From Granulosicoccus sp964498925 (GTDB lineage: Bacteria > Pseudomonadota > Gammaproteobacteria > Granulosicoccales > Granulosicoccaceae): a stretch of 64,000 nt of DNA. Location: positions 1 to 64,000 of the forward strand of contig CAZCKD010000001.1 in the NCBI GenBank assembly GCA_964498925.1. Direction: 5' to 3'. The first letter of the stretch is position 1. The number at the start of each line of letters is the position of its first letter. Shown in pieces: positions 27,321 to 35,175 of this stretch. The position numbers were made by a program, and so were the translations under genes. The notes under the pieces are model-generated. The model ran no database searches. It was not told the origin of the DNA and worked only from the letters and a program-made list of their open reading frames with translations.

Positions 27321-28894
27321 GGTGCGATCCCTCCACCGCCCATCGCTTCGAAGGCTAACTTCAACAGAAACACGACAACGTACAATCCACAAACAACCGC
27401 TATCGTGGCAAAGATCGCAAACGGCCTGCGGAAAAACGGCACATTTTCCTTTGGCGATTTCATATGCGGCACGATGGTAAGTAGTGGCAGCTCCAATAAA
27501 TCTGTCACTGCCGAACCGGTTCGAATCCGTGGATCAAGCTTCAGGAACATCATGAGGTACACAAACGGTAAAGCGCTTGCCATGATCAGGCCGAACAGCA
27601 CCAAATGCACAAACCGCATTCCGTTGGGTCTGGCAGGAAAGTTGGCATCCTGAGCAATTCGATACAACACACCCTGTTGTTCATTGCCCAGCGTCATGGT
27701 TATCCGAGCGCTTTCCTGCTTTTTCAACAACGTTTCATAAAAATCTTTATTGACCGTGTAGTCACGCGTCAGCTCATTCAACGTTCTTTCTACTGTTGCC
27801 GTTGTTTCCGAGCGGGCAATCTCATTGTTCATGAGCACTTTTATCTGACGCAAACGGGATTGAAGCGCATCGGCTTCAGCAGCAGCTCGCGCTAGGTCAC
27901 TGCGTAACTGTTGATAAACAGGGCTTAAATTGGCAGATGCTGAGTAGGTTGTCGAACCAACGTTAAAGTTCGCTTGCCCTCTGCCCTGTTCACTGACGCG
28001 GCGCGCTCTGGCAGCGGCCTGAACTTTGACATCTTCGATTTGTTGACGCAAACGAATAATATCCGGGTAGTCATCGGTATAGGAAAGACTCAGCAGATCG
28101 ATCTCAGCCTGCAACGTCGTAATCTGGTCACGAGTCTGGGACATCTGAAAATCCCGCTCTATCGTCGCGGATTCACTAGCAAGTTCCGCTTGCAAGGTCT
28201 TTCGTGTTTGATCACGCTCCGCAAAAAACAATGACGTTTCTTCATAGTCTCGTTGAAGCTCTAAGATCCGCGTGCTTACTTTGCCTTCGGCTAAGCTCGT
28301 GATGCCCGGATTCTGATTTCGAAAAGTCTCCAGTCTACGTTCGGAATCTTCCAGTTTACTTCTGTATGTTTCTACTTGATCGATAATAAACTCGAACGCC
28401 TCAGTCGTCTCTTCGTTCGTAGACACCATGGTCTTTTTCAAGAACAAATCAGCAAACAGCTTCGTTGTCTGAAAAGCTATCTCAGGATCAGAATTCCAAT
28501 AAGCGATTTCTAACAATTGATTATTTCTGTTAGAAACTTGCGTTTTATTGATCAATTCTTCCCGCAACTCTTCGCGGTCAATGGCTGTTGTCGACGCATT
28601 GGCAAAACCAATTTGGTCGAGCACCTGATCGATGATATCGAGCGCAAAAAGCTCTTGCTTGGCAAGTTTAGCTTTGTCGCGGTTAGCTGTGGTCGCGGTA
28701 CCAATTAAGGGTTCCACCAAATTACGATCATCCACATACAGCTGCACGGACGACGTATATTTTTTCTGCCAGGTAAATCCCACAGCCATAAACAACAGGC
28801 TTATACCGACAAAAATGGCCAACAGAGTGCCACTACGTGCGAAGGCTTCACGCCTCAGTAGTGGCAACATCTCGTCTAGCGTTATATTACTCAT
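27317..28894 (-). CDS. Polysaccharide chain-length determinant (Wzz/GumC-like)
   Basis: A 525-residue inner-membrane co-polymerase. An N-terminal helix (about 22-40, TLLAIFVGISLLFMAVGF) precedes the Wzz domain (YTSSVQLYVDDRNLVEPLIG). A long coiled-coil periplasmic part follows (about 175-400, rich in E, R, Q), then LYRIAQDANFPARPNGMRF, the PxxP-like segment before the second helix (about 435-455). A third hydrophobic segment lies at about 495-515. It resembles the exosortase-A-type chain-length proteins. It sits between the export lipoprotein and its kinase-like partner, 64 bp and minus 4 bp away. Confidence 0.87.
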   Translation of the reverse strand: MSNITLDEMLPLLRREAFARSGTLLAIFVGISLLFMAVGFTWQKKYTSSVQLYVDDRNLVEPLIGTATTANRDKAKLAKQELFALDIIDQVLDQIGFANASTTAIDREELREELINKTQVSNRNNQLLEIAYWNSDPEIAFQTTKLFADLFLKKTMVSTNEETTEAFEFIIDQVETYRSKLEDSERRLETFRNQNPGITSLAEGKVSTRILELQRDYEETSLFFAERDQTRKTLQAELASESATIERDFQMSQTRDQITTLQAEIDLLSLSYTDDYPDIIRLRQQIEDVKVQAAARARRVSEQGRGQANFNVGSTTYSASANLSPVYQQLRSDLARAAAEADALQSRLRQIKVLMNNEIARSETTATVERTLNELTRDYTVNKDFYETLLKKQESARITMTLGNEQQGVLYRIAQDANFPARPNGMRFVHLVLFGLIMASALPFVYLMMFLKLDPRIRTGSAVTDLLELPLLTIVPHMKSPKENVPFFRRPFAIFATIAVVCGLYVVVFLLKLAFEAMGGGGIAP

Positions 28895-28958
28895 AGACTG
28901 TGTGACTTTATCTAGCTATCTAAACAATTCGTGGAGAAATTCTGAAGAAATGCTTCAA

Positions 28959-29582
28959 TCAGAATCGACGTTCGGGAATTGTGATGACATCACCAGGTAC
29001 AAGCGGGTAATTAGTGTCAAGCATTCCTTTTGACAATATATCGACGAGGTAGACCTCATAAACTCGAGCAATCCCGTCGATGGTTCGATATAACTTCGCA
29101 GAGTTTGGAGAAGCAAATTCATTGACTCCTCCAGCTTCAAGCACTAGATCAATGATCGTCATGCCATCTCTATGCGATATCGATTTTGGTTCGGCAACGC
29201 CGCCCACGACTCGCACCCTGTTTTGAAATTCAGCGCTCGGTATCTCTTCAATGATGACGGAGACTTTTGGCGTGCGCATATACTGAGTGAGTTTTCGTTC
29301 AGTGTCTTTGGCAATTTCCATCGGCGTTCTACCACCTGCCAACACCTCACCTACCAAAGGCAGCGAGACATACCCATCAGGCCTTACCGGTACACGGGCG
29401 GAAAGATCAGGGTTTTTCCAAACACTGACACTAATGATGTCTCCGGTACCCAATCGAAACTGTGGCGATGCACTTCGAGTGATTTCCGGCGGGCGGTCAT
29501 CCTCACTCAAAGGACCACGCGTACTGCCACACGCTGTTAGCGTGCATGCAAGCATTATTGTAAAAATACGCAGTAAGTTCAT
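28959..29582 (-). CDS. Polysaccharide export outer-membrane lipoprotein (Wza-like)
   Basis: A 207-residue lipoprotein. The signal peptide MNLLRIFTIMLACTLTAC ends with the lipobox LTAC, so the start is the ATG at 29582. A GGAGG sits eleven bases upstream. The mature part has the polysaccharide export domain (FRLGTGDIISVSVWKNPDLSARVPVRPDGYVSLPLVGEV) and one SLBB domain (RVRVVGGVAEPKSISHRDGMTIIDLVLEAGG). It is shorter than Wza, lacking the C-terminal amphipathic pore helix, as in exosortase-A EPS loci. The separate barrel at 24971-26443 may supply the pore. First gene of the minus-strand operon. Confidence 0.88.
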   Translation of the reverse strand: MNLLRIFTIMLACTLTACGSTRGPLSEDDRPPEITRSASPQFRLGTGDIISVSVWKNPDLSARVPVRPDGYVSLPLVGEVLAGGRTPMEIAKDTERKLTQYMRTPKVSVIIEEIPSAEFQNRVRVVGGVAEPKSISHRDGMTIIDLVLEAGGVNEFASPNSAKLYRTIDGIARVYEVYLVDILSKGMLDTNYPLVPGDVITIPERRF

Positions 29583-29701
29583 CGAGCTATATGCCTCCAA
29601 GACATTCTTATGGCTCACAATTCGAAACACGTCACATCAACTACGGGAGTCGAATCAACGGTTCGGTCTGATCACAGCTAGCGGCCGGATACCAAAACTC
29701 T

Positions 29702-29710
29702 TGATATAAC
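29702..29710 (+). promoter_or_regulatory. Candidate extended -10 promoter upstream of the J-domain gene
   Basis: TGATATAAC reads as TG-n-TATAAC, an extended -10 on the plus strand. It would start transcription near 29717, ahead of a 14-codon reading frame and the J-domain gene. Confidence 0.35.
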
Positions 29711-29739
29711 GCTAACGTGAACATAGAGGGGCAATTTTT

Positions 29740-29784
29740 ATGCTCAAAGCTGCCGCTAAATACCTACGACGAAGGTGTAACTGA
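29740..29784 (+). CDS. Possible 14-residue leader peptide
   Basis: ATG at 29740 is preceded by GAGGGG ten bases upstream and by the extended -10 at 29702. It encodes MLKAAAKYLRRRCN, ending at TGA 29784, 92 bp before the J-domain start. It is basic and has no similarity that I recognise. It could be a leader peptide or chance. Confidence 0.2.
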   Translation: MLKAAAKYLRRRCN

Positions 29785-29876
29785 GCGATTTGGCCGGGTT
29801 CTGATGACGATTGGATAACGTCAGACCGCCAGATTCCCACCAGTTGGTAGTGTTAACGGACAGTAAGATTGATCCC

Positions 29877-30488
29877 ATGAGCGAAAACGGAAACAAGCAA
29901 GAAGGTTTCAAGGCAGACTATGCACTGCTAAAACTTAACAGCGAAGCGGACTGGAAACTGGCGAGGAACCAGTACCGCAAGCTGGTGCATATTTGGCACC
30001 CGGATAAGTATGCCGATCGCCCGAGAGAGCGTGATCACGCGCAAAAACAGTTTATCGAGCTGACTAAATCGTTTAATCAGCTTAGAGATTTCCATAAGTT
30101 ACATGGCAGGCTACCCTTTGAGAACATGCCACCTGAAGCCCCTCGGCCGGATGCGACACTCAATATAAGCGGTTCGGCGTCGGGTAAAAAAAGTCGCGTT
30201 GATACTAATAACCTTGACATCGATACGTTATCCAGAGACGAGAGCAAAATCGACGATCGTCTTAAAAAACGCAGCCCGCTTAAGAAAATTCTTTGGGTTT
30301 GCACCGCAAGTGTGGTCATTTTCACCACTATCGGTTTCTTTCTAGTGATAGATAAAAAAGCCAATCAGCGTAATATGGAACAAGCTCGGCAGGTTTTAAG
30401 AGATGCTCCGGAAAGTGAATTCAAGCCAACGGCTGCTGAAATTAGACGAAGCGAAGCCAAAGGTGCTTTTATTGGTGTCAGGCAATAA
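29877..30488 (+). CDS. Membrane-anchored J-domain protein
   Basis: A 203-residue protein with an N-terminal J domain (about 10-75): YALLKLNSEADWKLARNQYRKLVHIWHPDKY with the essential HPD tripeptide, then FIELTKSFNQLRDF. A charged linker follows, then one hydrophobic helix (about 140-160, ILWVCTASVVIFTTIGFFLVI) and a short polar tail. The J domain would stimulate DnaK at the cytoplasmic side of the membrane. The ATG at 29877 is preferred over an upstream TTG. It is divergent from the export lipoprotein gene and upstream of the sugar nucleotide genes. Its client is unknown. Context suggests the polysaccharide machinery. Confidence 0.8.
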   Translation: MSENGNKQEGFKADYALLKLNSEADWKLARNQYRKLVHIWHPDKYADRPRERDHAQKQFIELTKSFNQLRDFHKLHGRLPFENMPPEAPRPDATLNISGSASGKKSRVDTNNLDIDTLSRDESKIDDRLKKRSPLKKILWVCTASVVIFTTIGFFLVIDKKANQRNMEQARQVLRDAPESEFKPTAAEIRRSEAKGAFIGVRQ

Positions 30489-30826
30489 GAAAACTCATTT
30501 AACGTGTTAAACAGAAAACAATTCCACGTTACCGTTTCTTTGATGGCACAGGTTTCATGGATCAGACATATCTGAGAATCAGCTCGCTGTTCTACGACCT
30601 TTCCCGCAGCTTTCTTCCATGTCGGCCGACACCGGAACTGAGAGATCTTGTTAGTGGGATTAGCAACTCATTCATTTGATGAGACAAGTGCAATTGAAGA
30701 AAGTAGAACAAGCAAACGAATGTGTTGGTCATCGCGCCAATTCATAGCGAGTTGTTTATACTTTCCGGCTAACTGACTAAGGTTCGACTCGTCGAGACTG
30801 ATTAACTTACGGACTTCATTACCTTA
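30489..30826 (+). other. Intergenic region between J-domain and nucleotide-sugar genes (338 bp)
   Basis: It holds a TATACT at 30757-30762 that could be a -10 for the dehydrogenase gene, without a convincing -35, and one 40-codon open frame described separately. No terminator or strong repeat is seen. Confidence 0.45.
30557..30679 (+). CDS. Possible 40-residue small protein
   Basis: ATG at 30557 opens a 40-codon frame (begins MDQTYLRISSLFYDLSRSF, ends GISNSFI). The composition is protein-like with a plausible amphipathic helix, and an AGG lies four bases before the start. I recognise no family. It could be a real small protein, a gene remnant or chance. Confidence 0.2.
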   Translation: MDQTYLRISSLFYDLSRSFLPCRPTPELRDLVSGISNSFI

Positions 30827-32107
30827 ATGTTCACGATTGAAGCAAACGATAAAATCGCAGTTATTGGGCTAGGCTACGTTGGCCTCCCCCTGGCTGTTGA
30901 ATTCGGAAAATCAAGCCCAACCATCGGTTTTGACATCCATGCCGAAAGAATTGAAGAGCTTCAGTCAGGCCACGACAGAACGCTTGAGGTTTCCAAGGAA
31001 GAAATGGCCGAGGCTGCGCAGCTAAGCTACACAAGTAATCCAGCTGACTTGTCAACATGCAAGGTGTTCATCGTTACCGTCCCAACGCCGATCAACAAGC
31101 ACAAACAGCCGGATCTCACGCCGCTAATAAAAGCCAGTGAAACCATTGGTAAAGTGATGAGCGCAGACACTGTGGTTATTTACGAATCCACTGTATATCC
31201 GGGCGCCACCGAGGAAGTGTGTATTCCCATTCTCGAAAAAGAGTCAGGGTTGACTTTCAATCAGGATTTTTTCGCAGGTTACAGCCCGGAACGTATCAAT
31301 CCCGGTGATAAAGAACATCGTGTCAGCACCATTATGAAGGTAACAGCCGGTTCGACACCTGAGGTGGGCCAAGCTGTTGATGCGCTCTACCGTCGAATCA
31401 TTACCGCAGGCACACACCTGGCCAGCTCGATCAAGGTGGCAGAAGCTGCCAAGGTAATCGAAAACACGCAGCGCGATTTGAATATCGCATTAATAAACGA
31501 GCTGGCATTGATTTTCGACAAGCTGGGAATTGACACTCTTGAAGTGTTGGAGGCAGCTGGAACAAAATGGAACTTCCTGAACTTCCGCCCCGGTTTGGTA
31601 GGTGGTCATTGCATTAGCGTGGACCCTTACTACCTCACGCACAAGGCTCAGGAAATTGGCTACTACCCACAGGTTATTCTTTCAGGCCGCCAGATTAATG
31701 ATGGAATGGGTGCCTTCGTCGCCGAGCAAGTGATCAAAATGCTCACACGCAGGCGAGTACATGTTGTCGGTGCCAACATATTAATTCTTGGTCTGGCCTT
31801 TAAAGAGAATTGTCCTGACCTACGTAATACCCGAGTCGTCGATATTGTGGCGGAGCTGACAAACTACCACGCCAATGTCGACATCTATGACCCCTGGGTT
31901 GATAAAGAAGAAGCAGAGCGTGAATACAGCATTGTCCCGATTAATGCTCCGGAGAAGAAACACTACGATGCTATTATTCTCGCCGTCGCTCATGAAGAAT
32001 TTATCTCTTTAGGAGCGGATGCCATTCGCGAATTCGGTACGACAGACAGTGTTCTTTACGATATAAAAAGCATACTCCCGAAAGACTCAGTAGACGCCCG
32101 ACTATAA
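30827..32107 (+). CDS. UDP-N-acetylhexosamine 6-dehydrogenase (TviB/WbpO-like)
   Basis: A 426-residue NAD-dependent nucleotide-sugar dehydrogenase. The Rossmann motif is IAVIGLGYVGLPLAVEFG (residues about 10-27). The substrate-binding region has VTVPTPIN and YESTVYPGATEE. The catalytic cysteine lies in GGHCISVDPYYL, and the C-terminal domain has LGLAFKENCPDLRNTRV. Sequence style fits the Vi-antigen TviB / WbpO group, which oxidises UDP-GlcNAc or UDP-GalNAc to the uronic acid. It precedes the epimerase by 21 bp. Together they would supply a HexNAcA donor for the polymer. The exact stereochemistry is not readable. Confidence 0.88.
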   Translation: MFTIEANDKIAVIGLGYVGLPLAVEFGKSSPTIGFDIHAERIEELQSGHDRTLEVSKEEMAEAAQLSYTSNPADLSTCKVFIVTVPTPINKHKQPDLTPLIKASETIGKVMSADTVVIYESTVYPGATEEVCIPILEKESGLTFNQDFFAGYSPERINPGDKEHRVSTIMKVTAGSTPEVGQAVDALYRRIITAGTHLASSIKVAEAAKVIENTQRDLNIALINELALIFDKLGIDTLEVLEAAGTKWNFLNFRPGLVGGHCISVDPYYLTHKAQEIGYYPQVILSGRQINDGMGAFVAEQVIKMLTRRRVHVVGANILILGLAFKENCPDLRNTRVVDIVAELTNYHANVDIYDPWVDKEEAEREYSIVPINAPEKKHYDAIILAVAHEEFISLGADAIREFGTTDSVLYDIKSILPKDSVDARL

Positions 32108-32128
32108 CTATCCATTATTGATAATCCC

Positions 32129-33136
32129 ATGAAAATCCTGATTACCGGCACAGCCGGATTTATTGGCTCCACCCTAGCGCTCAAATTATTAGAGCGTGGC
32201 GATGAAGTCATTGGTATCGATAATGTCAACGATTATTACGACGTTAATCTCAAGCTGGCACGCCTGGAAAGAGTCAAGGCGCATGATGGGTTTACCGAAG
32301 TTCGCGGTAACCTGGAAGATCGCGACCTCATAGAAAGCACATTCAAGAAGCATCAACCGGCACGCGTGGTTAATCTGGCAGCACAGGCAGGTGTTCGTTA
32401 TTCACTGGAAAATCCACACGCCTACATTGATGCCAATATCATTGGATTCACCAATATCCTGGAAAACTGCAGACATACCGGTGTAGAACATCTGGTTTAT
32501 GCATCAAGCAGCTCGGTTTACGGCAATCACACTAATATGCCGTTTAGTATTCACGAATCTGTTGACCATCCGGTGAGCTTATATGCGGCGAGCAAAAAAG
32601 CTAATGAACTGATGGCACATACATACAGCCATCTGTTCAATTTACCCACTACAGGCCTACGCTTTTTTACTGTGTATGGTCCTTGGGGTCGCCCGGACAT
32701 GGCGCTGTTTCTCTTTACTAAAAATATTCTTGCCGGTAAGCCGATTGACGTCTTTAACTACGGCAAACACAAGCGAGATTTTACGTTTATTGAGGATATC
32801 GTTGAAGGCGTTATCAGAACCCTCGATAATCCAGCCACACCTAATGCAGACTGGAACAGCGATAAACCTGACCCGGCGACAAGCTCAGCTCCTTTCCGCA
32901 TATACAACATTGGCAACAATAGCCCGGTCGATCTCGAGCATTACATCAGCACGCTGGAAAGTTGTCTAAACAAGACGGCCGAGAAAAACCTGCTGCCTTT
33001 GCAGGCCGGCGATGTACCTGATACCTACGCGGATGTATCCGATCTGATTCGAGACGTTGACTACAAGCCTGACACCAGCGTGGAAGAAGGTATCGGTAAA
33101 TTTGTCGATTGGTATTTGGAATACTACAAAGTATAA
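32129..33136 (+). CDS. NAD-dependent UDP-uronate 4-epimerase-like protein
   Basis: A 335-residue extended SDR. The GTAGFIGSTLALKLL cofactor motif lies at residues about 6-20. The catalytic YAASKKANE (Y-x3-K) lies near 152-160, with the upstream Ser-Ser-Ser of ASSSSVYG. LRFFTVYGPWGRPDMALFLF and NYGKHKRDFTFIEDIVEG are characteristic of UDP-glucuronate 4-epimerases of the CapI type. With the dehydrogenase before it, the product is likely a galacto-configured uronate, whether plain or N-acetylated. It is the last plus-strand gene of the locus. Confidence 0.82.
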   Translation: MKILITGTAGFIGSTLALKLLERGDEVIGIDNVNDYYDVNLKLARLERVKAHDGFTEVRGNLEDRDLIESTFKKHQPARVVNLAAQAGVRYSLENPHAYIDANIIGFTNILENCRHTGVEHLVYASSSSVYGNHTNMPFSIHESVDHPVSLYAASKKANELMAHTYSHLFNLPTTGLRFFTVYGPWGRPDMALFLFTKNILAGKPIDVFNYGKHKRDFTFIEDIVEGVIRTLDNPATPNADWNSDKPDPATSSAPFRIYNIGNNSPVDLEHYISTLESCLNKTAEKNLLPLQAGDVPDTYADVSDLIRDVDYKPDTSVEEGIGKFVDWYLEYYKV

Positions 33137-33172
33137 GTACTCGCACGGCACTCAGTATCGGGCTTGTTGGGG

Positions 33173-33994
33173 TTAAATCCACCCCTTTATGCGATACACC
33201 AGTAACGCAACAAGCTCATGAATCAGCAGATCAAATTTGACCAGTGCCGTTCTCTGCGGCACCCAGCCGTATATCTGCAGCGCGCGCAGCCCCTGATAAT
33301 CAACACTCACCGGACACAAAGTTATGTCCGTATCTGCTAGAGCCAACTCGAAACTACTTATCGCCCGATGCATATGAAGCGCTGAGCTGATTATCCTGAC
33401 CGGTCCTTCGACATCAGCATCTTTTAGAATCTCGGCAACGTTCACCGCGTTTTCATACGTGTTTCGAGATTCCCCTTCAAGTATCAAGCTTTCTTCAGGA
33501 ACACTCAGAGAGCGAAGGTAGCTGCCAATCACTTCAGCTTCTGGAATTCTGTAGAGAACGCCACCCGATACAATCAATGTCGCATCAGGTTCGTTCTGAG
33601 TGATTCGGTACGCTTCGGAAGCGCGAACGAAAGTCGCATGAGACATGCGCTCAAAATTTTCGTTTGATCGGGCGTAGGAATTAACGCCGCCACTGAGCAA
33701 CACCACATGGCTTCCTGATTCACACGCTTGATCCCTTGCGTGAAGTTGCTCAATTTGATTAACCAGAGGATTTACAAAGACGGGGGCCGTGGCTATTTCG
33801 AAAAGTAGTGCCCAACAAACAATCAGTAAAAACAAGGGGAACGTCAGGAATCGACGTTTACTGGAACGCCCTCCCCTCGAACGGCGCGAGCGACGACGAC
33901 TCCCGGCGATCACCAGTATCAAGATGACCAATAAGGAGGCAACGAATAACAAAGCAACCGGGTCTAGAACCCAATCGCGGAGAAGACCAAGCAT
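33173..33994 (-). CDS. YdcF/ElyC-like DUF218 membrane protein
   Basis: A 273-residue protein with two N-terminal hydrophobic segments (about 10-30 and 50-75) separated by a very basic stretch (SRRRSRRSRGGRSSKRR). A periplasmic DUF218 domain follows: VVLLSGGVNSYARSNENFERMSHATFVRASEAY, LIVSGGVLYRIPEAEVIGSYLRSLSV and ESRNTYENAVNVAEILKD. The family (YdcF, SanA, ElyC) is linked to envelope polymer and lipid-carrier metabolism, but the chemistry is unclear. It converges on the epimerase gene with a 36-bp gap. It may belong functionally to the polysaccharide locus. Confidence 0.82.
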   Translation of the reverse strand: MLGLLRDWVLDPVALLFVASLLVILILVIAGSRRRSRRSRGGRSSKRRFLTFPLFLLIVCWALLFEIATAPVFVNPLVNQIEQLHARDQACESGSHVVLLSGGVNSYARSNENFERMSHATFVRASEAYRITQNEPDATLIVSGGVLYRIPEAEVIGSYLRSLSVPEESLILEGESRNTYENAVNVAEILKDADVEGPVRIISSALHMHRAISSFELALADTDITLCPVSVDYQGLRALQIYGWVPQRTALVKFDLLIHELVALLVYRIKGWI

Positions 33995-34157
33995 GTCTTT
34001 GAGTTAGCAAACTAAGGTGCCCCCAGTTTAACGCGTTGATTCATCCAAACAAAGTGCTGGTTCCCGAATACTATCCACCACCATTAACCACCAGATTGGC
34101 ACACCATTAGTGCTGGGATGCACTATCTCAATTCATCCCTTTCGAATACAATAGTTA

Positions 34158-34187
34158 GATTATTCATTATTGAATTACCTAATAATC
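34158..34187 (+). promoter_or_regulatory. Nested palindrome upstream of the LysR gene
   Basis: GATTATT (34158-34164) and AATAATC (34181-34187) form a perfect inverted repeat around a 16-base spacer. Inside it ATTCA-TTAT-TGAAT (34162-34175) is a second palindrome. It ends 7 bp before the ATG, suiting autorepression by the LysR protein. Confidence 0.45.
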
Positions 34188-34194
34188 AACTTCA

Positions 34195-35172
34195 ATGTCT
34201 TTTTCTGAAGCACCCAATCTCAATCAGCATCGGCAATTGCGTGCATTTTGCCATGCGGCACAAACCGGTAGCGTTTCTAAGGCGGCCCTACGCCTGAAAC
34301 TCAGCCAGCCAACCGTGTCTCTGCAAATACAGGCCTTAGAGAAAGATCTGGGTAAATTGTTGTTCGAGCGCTGTGGTCCAAAAATAAAGCTGACACCCGC
34401 CGGTGAGCTACTCCTTGAAATGGCTCAGCCCTTGGTTGACGGGTTTTCACGACTATCGGAGAGTTTTTCTGCTCGCCTGGACGAAGTCCACTCCGGACCA
34501 CTGGATATTGCATCCGGAGAAGCCACTCTGCTTTACATCCTTCCGGATATTATCAAATCGTTCTCCGATGAATTCAGCCAAATTGATGTGCGTCTCCACA
34601 ACGTCACTGGGCATGACGGGCTGGCCCTACTACGTGCTGACGAAGTGGATTTCGCAGTAGGCTCGATGATCGATGTCCCAGACGACATGGTGTATCACCC
34701 GATCTATACTTACAAACCAGCGCTGATCATGTGCAAGGGTCACCCGCTGGAGAATAAATCGCACATCACTCTAGAGGATATTAGCCCCTACGGATTGATT
34801 CTTCCTCCCAGACACTTAAGTACCTGGAGCGTCGTTGACACTGTTTTCAAGCAACACAACGTGCCCTACACGGTCGCCCTTGAGGCCGGCGGGTGGGAAG
34901 TGATTAAGCGTTATGTTGAAATCGGCACAGGGATCAGCATAGTCACCAGTATCTGCCTTCGAGGATTTGAAAATTTATCGGTCAAACCCATTGATGAATT
35001 TTTCCCTAACCGAACATATGGCGCTGTAGTCAGACGCGGAAAATTTCTGTCGGCTCAGTCCAAACAGTTTCTGGAAATGATGGATGCTGACATTTTCGCC
35101 CGACAAGCAACGCCGCCGAAGGTGAAACGCCGAGCTCACAGTCGACAAGACGCACTGATCACCAATTTGTAA
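34195..35172 (+). CDS. LysR-family transcriptional regulator
   Basis: A 325-residue LysR regulator. The winged helix-turn-helix at residues about 10-70 has LRAFCHAAQTGSVSKAALRLKLSQPTVSLQIQALEKDLG. The periplasmic-binding-protein-like effector domain covers about 95-300 (GPLDIASGEATLLYILPDIIKSF, then DFAVGSM, GISIVTSICL). The effector domain looks closest to the CysB/Cbl-like branch, but this is only an impression. An AT-rich nested palindrome lies just upstream. The stop is followed three bases later by the possible mnmA start, so the regulator may be cotranscribed with mnmA. Target genes are unknown. Confidence 0.9.
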   Translation: MSFSEAPNLNQHRQLRAFCHAAQTGSVSKAALRLKLSQPTVSLQIQALEKDLGKLLFERCGPKIKLTPAGELLLEMAQPLVDGFSRLSESFSARLDEVHSGPLDIASGEATLLYILPDIIKSFSDEFSQIDVRLHNVTGHDGLALLRADEVDFAVGSMIDVPDDMVYHPIYTYKPALIMCKGHPLENKSHITLEDISPYGLILPPRHLSTWSVVDTVFKQHNVPYTVALEAGGWEVIKRYVEIGTGISIVTSICLRGFENLSVKPIDEFFPNRTYGAVVRRGKFLSAQSKQFLEMMDADIFARQATPPKVKRRAHSRQDALITNL

Positions 35173-35175
35173 ATC

